NCBI GenBank assembly: GCA_020205615.1
Contig: CM035169.1
Location: 17,379,546 to 17,443,545 of the forward strand
Length of the DNA stretch: 64,000 bases
Direction of reading: 5' to 3'
DNA from: Panax quinquefolius
Lineage: Eukaryota; Streptophyta; Magnoliopsida; Apiales; Araliaceae
In this document: positions 60,646-64,000 of the stretch, in pieces
Numbering within the stretch: position 1 is the stretch's first letter
Layout of the letters: each line of letters begins with the position of its first letter
Notes under the pieces: model-generated
What the model saw: only the letters and a program-made list of their open reading frames with translations
Databases searched by the model: none
Told to the model about the DNA's origin: nothing
Translations under genes and position numbers: made by a program

Positions 60646-60681
60646 TATGATTATGACCGAGGATCATTCGGTATAATCATG
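60646..60681. repeat. Inverted repeat / hairpin in R-U5 of LARD LTR
   Basis: TATGATTATGACCGA, a 7-base loop GGATCAT, then TCGGTATAATCATG. The arms are complementary apart from a single mismatch in the middle. A second copy is at 60749-60787 and another near the 3' end at 63950-63990. Equivalent pieces in A1 are at 1989-2027 and 6343-6380. Confidence 0.7.
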
Positions 60682-61387
60682 GCTTGTTATAAATGATGTG
60701 ATAAAAGTCCTCGATGGCACATTGTAATGCGATGATGGATAGTTTTTGGTATGATTATGACCGGGGGTGATTCGGTATAGTCATGACCATTGATAATTTG
60801 ATGAATATCCTTGGCAGTAGTGCGGGTGATTCGATGATGTGGATTATTTATTAAAGTTTGAGTTTCAAATTTATAACATGATGAAAAACCTTTTAAAACC
60901 TAAAAGATAGTAGACTTTATTCTCTACTTGACTCTTTTAATGGATTGTTTATTCCATTGCAGATTAAACTTGTTGTCTATTGTATTTTATCGGTTTAACA
61001 CTTTGTTGAAGGCTAATGATAATTTATTCTCGCATTATCTTAGTCATAATATTTCTTCTTTGGGCTAGTTGAGCTCACCCTTTCTTTCATTGTTCTCTCT
61101 TGGAAATGAGAACATAGTTTGGACTTAGAGTCGGGAAGCGGAGTAATGGTCCGAGATGATAGCATTAGTAGTCCTCACTATTCTCGTGAAATAGTGTGAT
61201 AATAGTTGTAATGAGGACTCCTTTTGAGTTTGTATAATATCTAGTAGACAATATTTGAATTCAAACTCACGGTTTATGTCGTATTGTACACCAGCGATTA
61301 TATTAGTAAGTTGTATTTGAATTTATGTACCATGTAAGTGGCGACCCAAGATGGGTGGCGTATACCTAATTTTGGGGGCGTCACGGT

Positions 61388-61399
61388 TGGTATAAGAGC
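61388..61399 (+). other. Primer binding site of LARD-A3
   Basis: TGGTATAAGAGC, one mismatch to the initiator Met tRNA complement TGGTATCAGAGC, four bases after the LTR end. Confidence 0.8.
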
Positions 61400-61559
61400 T
61401 TGGGATATGATCCTGGTGAGATGTGAGATAAAGAACTTGGAGGGAGAGACGAATTCCTTAAGCTAGTATGACCTACCTAAATTTATTTGGTATTTAATTG
61501 GTAGGTCGAGTATAGGGATAATATTTATTAATTAACCCTTTTGCTTCACAATTCCTTCG

Positions 61560-62055
61560 AGGTAATAAGAGTGTAGCTAGGTTGAGCGGGGGTAACATGG
61601 AATAGATAGAGCAATGGTCATCATTTAGTAGTTATATTTGGTGAATCAACTAGGGAGAGCGAACTCAGCGTTGGAAGAGTGTTTTGCCACTATCATACAA
61701 GATGTCTAATGACATACAACCTCGTGTCATCATAAGGCAGGGTTGTGCTCATCCACTTCTTTGAGTATATTCTGACGAGCACTACCTATATGATCTTGGT
61801 GTTTGTTTGAAGTATAATTCTCAATTTGAGACAGTGGAGATAATGATAAATCAAGAAGACTCACCATTAGGAAGAATATGATAGTAATCTTCTCATTTTT
61901 CTTTAGGGTCTATTGGGTAAACCAAGGATAATTACGTGGCCATATGATATCTATCATAACCAGAAGCATGGCCTCCCATATGCGAAGGTTTCCTTGAGCA
62001 TTTCCCAAAGATTCTAATTTCTAAAAGCAGTTTTTGACTATACATTTATGTAAGG
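61560..62055 (+). other. A3-specific 500-bp segment, origin unknown
   Basis: It replaces the gag/protease stub of A1 and A2 and has no visible similarity to other parts of the window. A frame at 61657-61881 runs 74 codons with one internal TGA (61762) and includes QRWKSVLPLSYKMSND and YDLGVCLKYNSQFETVEIMI. I do not recognise it. It may be captured host sequence or decayed gag, and the open stretch could be chance. Confidence 0.4.
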
Positions 62056-62059
62056 TGTC

Positions 62060-63540
62060 ATTGTGACGTCTTATCCAAAGTTGGGATGAAAGTCACAGTT
62101 GGTATCAATGTAACGTCTTATCCAAGTCTTGGATAAGAGTAGTAGTTTTGAATGATATTTCTATCATTAATAAATTTCTTGACATATTCTTGAAAATTTC
62201 CTAGCCTACCTAGAGCGTGAAATCGAATTTTGTATTGACCCCAATCTGAAAAAACCATTTCTTAAACCCTCAAATATTTCTTCAACTAAAATGAGCAGGT
62301 TTACGTGGTTTATGATGAAAGTCATAATAAAAGCATAGAACTGATGAAAATCATGGGTATATGAAGTATTAGTAAGTTTTAAGATGAGTTATGTTGGTTA
62401 GTATGTGAAAATGAAAGTTTCTTAGAAATCACAAAGAGTTGAAAATCGAGTTTGGTGAAAAGCGTAACATGAAATTCAATTGACCATATCTCCTATTATA
62501 TTTTGAATTTTTGAGTGTGGTCAAGTCCTAGAGTTAGATCTATGAGTTACCTAACTAATCCAAGTGGAATTACTGGAAAAGGTGTTGTAGATTTTTGTGT
62601 GGACTGATTTTAGCAAAAGAGTGCAAAGCTGCAAAAAGCCGAAAAAAAGGCTGCTGCCATGATTTTAGACAGGCTGTTTCGGCCACTTTAATTATGAGAA
62701 AAATTCTGGCCTTTTGGGACATGAAGGTATATGGTATAAAGTACCTCCTGTCCAAAAATGAGCTCATTCTGACTTAAAATGAGCAAGTTATGACTATTTC
62801 AATATTTAGGTTTTTTCGACGAAAAATGCTATAACCGGAGTTCTATAACTCCGATGACCATGAAATTTAAACTAGAAGCTCACGTTAACATGTGTAAGGT
62901 CCTGCCAAGATTTGGGAATTTTGGAGTTTAACTTGAGGTAGCTAATTTCTTAAGGAATTAATTAGAAATTGATTTTTGAAAAATAGTAAATGAATTTTAA
63001 AAATTCCAGAAAATATATTTTTTCATTATGGGACTATATTATGCTAAAACCCAGAAAAGAAATATTTTTGGGACTGATTTGGTATTTTTCATGAAAATAG
63101 TTTGAATTCTGAACATATGAGTTAAATATGTTATGTGAAGTAACAAAGTTGAAAATAAGGATTTTATGGCTAGAGAATCCTATATAGAATATATATGCAT
63201 ATTTTTTGATGAGGATTTGATAATTGGTGATGATATCTTATGAGTATGACATTTTGAATGATTAAATGCATTATATGGTAAAAGCGTAAACAATTGAGAT
63301 AAATTATTTATAAATTTAAGAAGTGATTAAAATATTGTTATAATATTAAATGATATTAGATTATGAGATTATTAAGTGATTGATAACATGGGGATATTCT
63401 TGAATCTTGGATAAATTATATTATAAATGTTTAATATTTATCCTTTATCTCATTTGATTGATTCTTTATATCATTATCCTCATGTTTATATTATGTTGAA
63501 AGTCAATACATGGCTTTGTGGTGCATAGATGGACTTGGTA
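62060..63540 (+). other. Conserved non-coding internal block, LARD-A3
   Basis: The reverse complement of the A1 block at 3080-4560, present in order with its landmarks (GGTATCAATGTAACGTCTTA, the GTACCTCCTGTCC stretch, the AGGTCCTGCCAAGATTTGGG stretch). No frame is shared with A1, so no gene is called. Confidence 0.6.
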
Positions 63541-63585
63541 TGATTATGACGAGAGATTGTTGGTATAATCATAATGTAATTGAAA

Positions 63586-63860
63586 ACACGATTATCTTTG
63601 GCAGTAGTGCATGGATAATTTGTGGTGGATAATACTAATGAATACGACGATTATCTTTGGTAGTAGTAGTGCATGGATAATTTGTAGTAGTGCATGGATG
63701 TGGTAATAATAATGAATACGATTATCTTTGGTAGTAGTGCATGGATAATTTGTGGTCGTAATCTTAATGAATACACGATTATCTTTGGTAGTAGTCGTGG
63801 ATAATTAAATGGTCGTGATATCTTAATGAATATCCTTGGCACAGTAGTGCGAGGATGATT
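63586..63860 (+). repeat. 57-bp tandem array in LARD-A3, about 4 copies, irregular
   Basis: Units with GATTATCTTTGGTAGTAGTG and CATGGATAATTTGTGGT, the complement of the A1 and A2 arrays. Two units carry internal rearrangements (63660-63715). The 3' LTR is not reached before the window ends. Confidence 0.8.
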
Positions 63861-64000
63861 CGATGATATGGATTAATTATTGGTGAGTCTCGACATTGAA
63901 ATATTAATTCATGGATGTGGTAAAAGTCATCTTTAGTAGTAGTAGACTTGGTATGATTATGACCAAGGATTATTCGGTATAATCATGACCAAGTAAATGA

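Larger units (their letters stand above)
58667..61383 (+). repeat. 5' LTR of LARD-A3 (mosaic A/B)
   Basis: A 2717-bp LTR starting TGTGAGACCCCATATTTTAT and ending GGGGGCGTCA. The first 350 bp or so and the last several hundred follow family A. The middle, including the TAATTACCTTCGTCGATAG arrays and the CTAGTGCTTCATTATTTT leader, follows family B. TATA box at 59747-59754. Confidence 0.85.
58667..64000 (+). mobile_element. LARD-A3: non-autonomous Ty3/gypsy element, plus strand (right end outside window)
   Basis: A 5' LTR (58667-61383) is followed by an iMet-type primer site (61388-61399), a short leader shared with A1/A2, about 500 bp unique to this copy, the conserved non-coding block and the 57-bp array. 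Unlike A1 and A2 it has no gag or protease stub that I can see. It sits in the integrase of Copia-2. The LTR is a mosaic of family-A and family-B segments. Confidence 0.85.

Overview
The window is plant nuclear DNA, almost certainly from a eudicot. It is AT-rich, and most of it is long-terminal-repeat (LTR) retrotransposons nested inside each other. The only host-type genes are dead: one plant A-type cytochrome P450 (CYP81-like) with a plant-style intron, and a fragment of a plant mitochondrial NAD+ carrier. I see no intact host gene and no prokaryotic feature.

Layout. 1-8066: a minus-strand, non-autonomous Ty3/gypsy derivative (LARD-A1) whose outer LTR is cut by the window edge. 8067-11917: a plus-strand fragment of a related LTR (family C) joined head-to-head to A1, a C-run/AT-microsatellite patch, a fragment of a family-B-like LTR, and the A-tailed half of a probable SINE. 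11918-20106: LARD-A2, complete, with two 2.4-kb LTRs and a perfect 5-bp target duplication GTGAG; it appears to have split the SINE, whose pol III promoter half lies at 20107-20168. 20169-26411: low-copy host DNA with the CYP81-like pseudogene (23272-25117) and the NAD+ carrier fragment (25484-25668). 26412-54482: one 28-kb nest. A single family-C LTR flanked by GATGT on both sides was split by a family-B chromovirus array (LTR-internal-LTR-internal-LTR), and the second internal region was itself split by a Ty1/copia element with about 1.9-kb LTRs. 54488-58666: short spacer and an Ale-like Ty1/copia remnant with a 285-bp LTR. 58667-64000: a plus-strand LARD (A3) inserted in that copia integrase and running off the window.

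How the parts relate. Family B (two copies) carries recognisable gag, zinc knuckle, retropepsin, reverse transcriptase, RNase H, integrase and a C-terminal chromodomain-like tail, an initiator-Met-tRNA primer site and 2.6-2.7-kb LTRs, which fits the Tekay/Del type of chromovirus. The A elements share its LTR plan, primer site and a gag/protease stub, but RT to integrase is replaced by non-coding sequence and a 57-bp variable tandem repeat. They would depend on proteins from an autonomous relative. All coding regions here are broken, and the copies differ from each other by many short indels, so some breaks could be sequence error rather than biology.

The main points for follow-up are the 28-kb nest bounded by GATGT, the LARD family with its copy-variable 57-bp array and hairpin motif, the mosaic LTR of A3, and a 500-bp A3-specific segment of unknown origin. 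I did not find a convincing new enzymatic or defence system.
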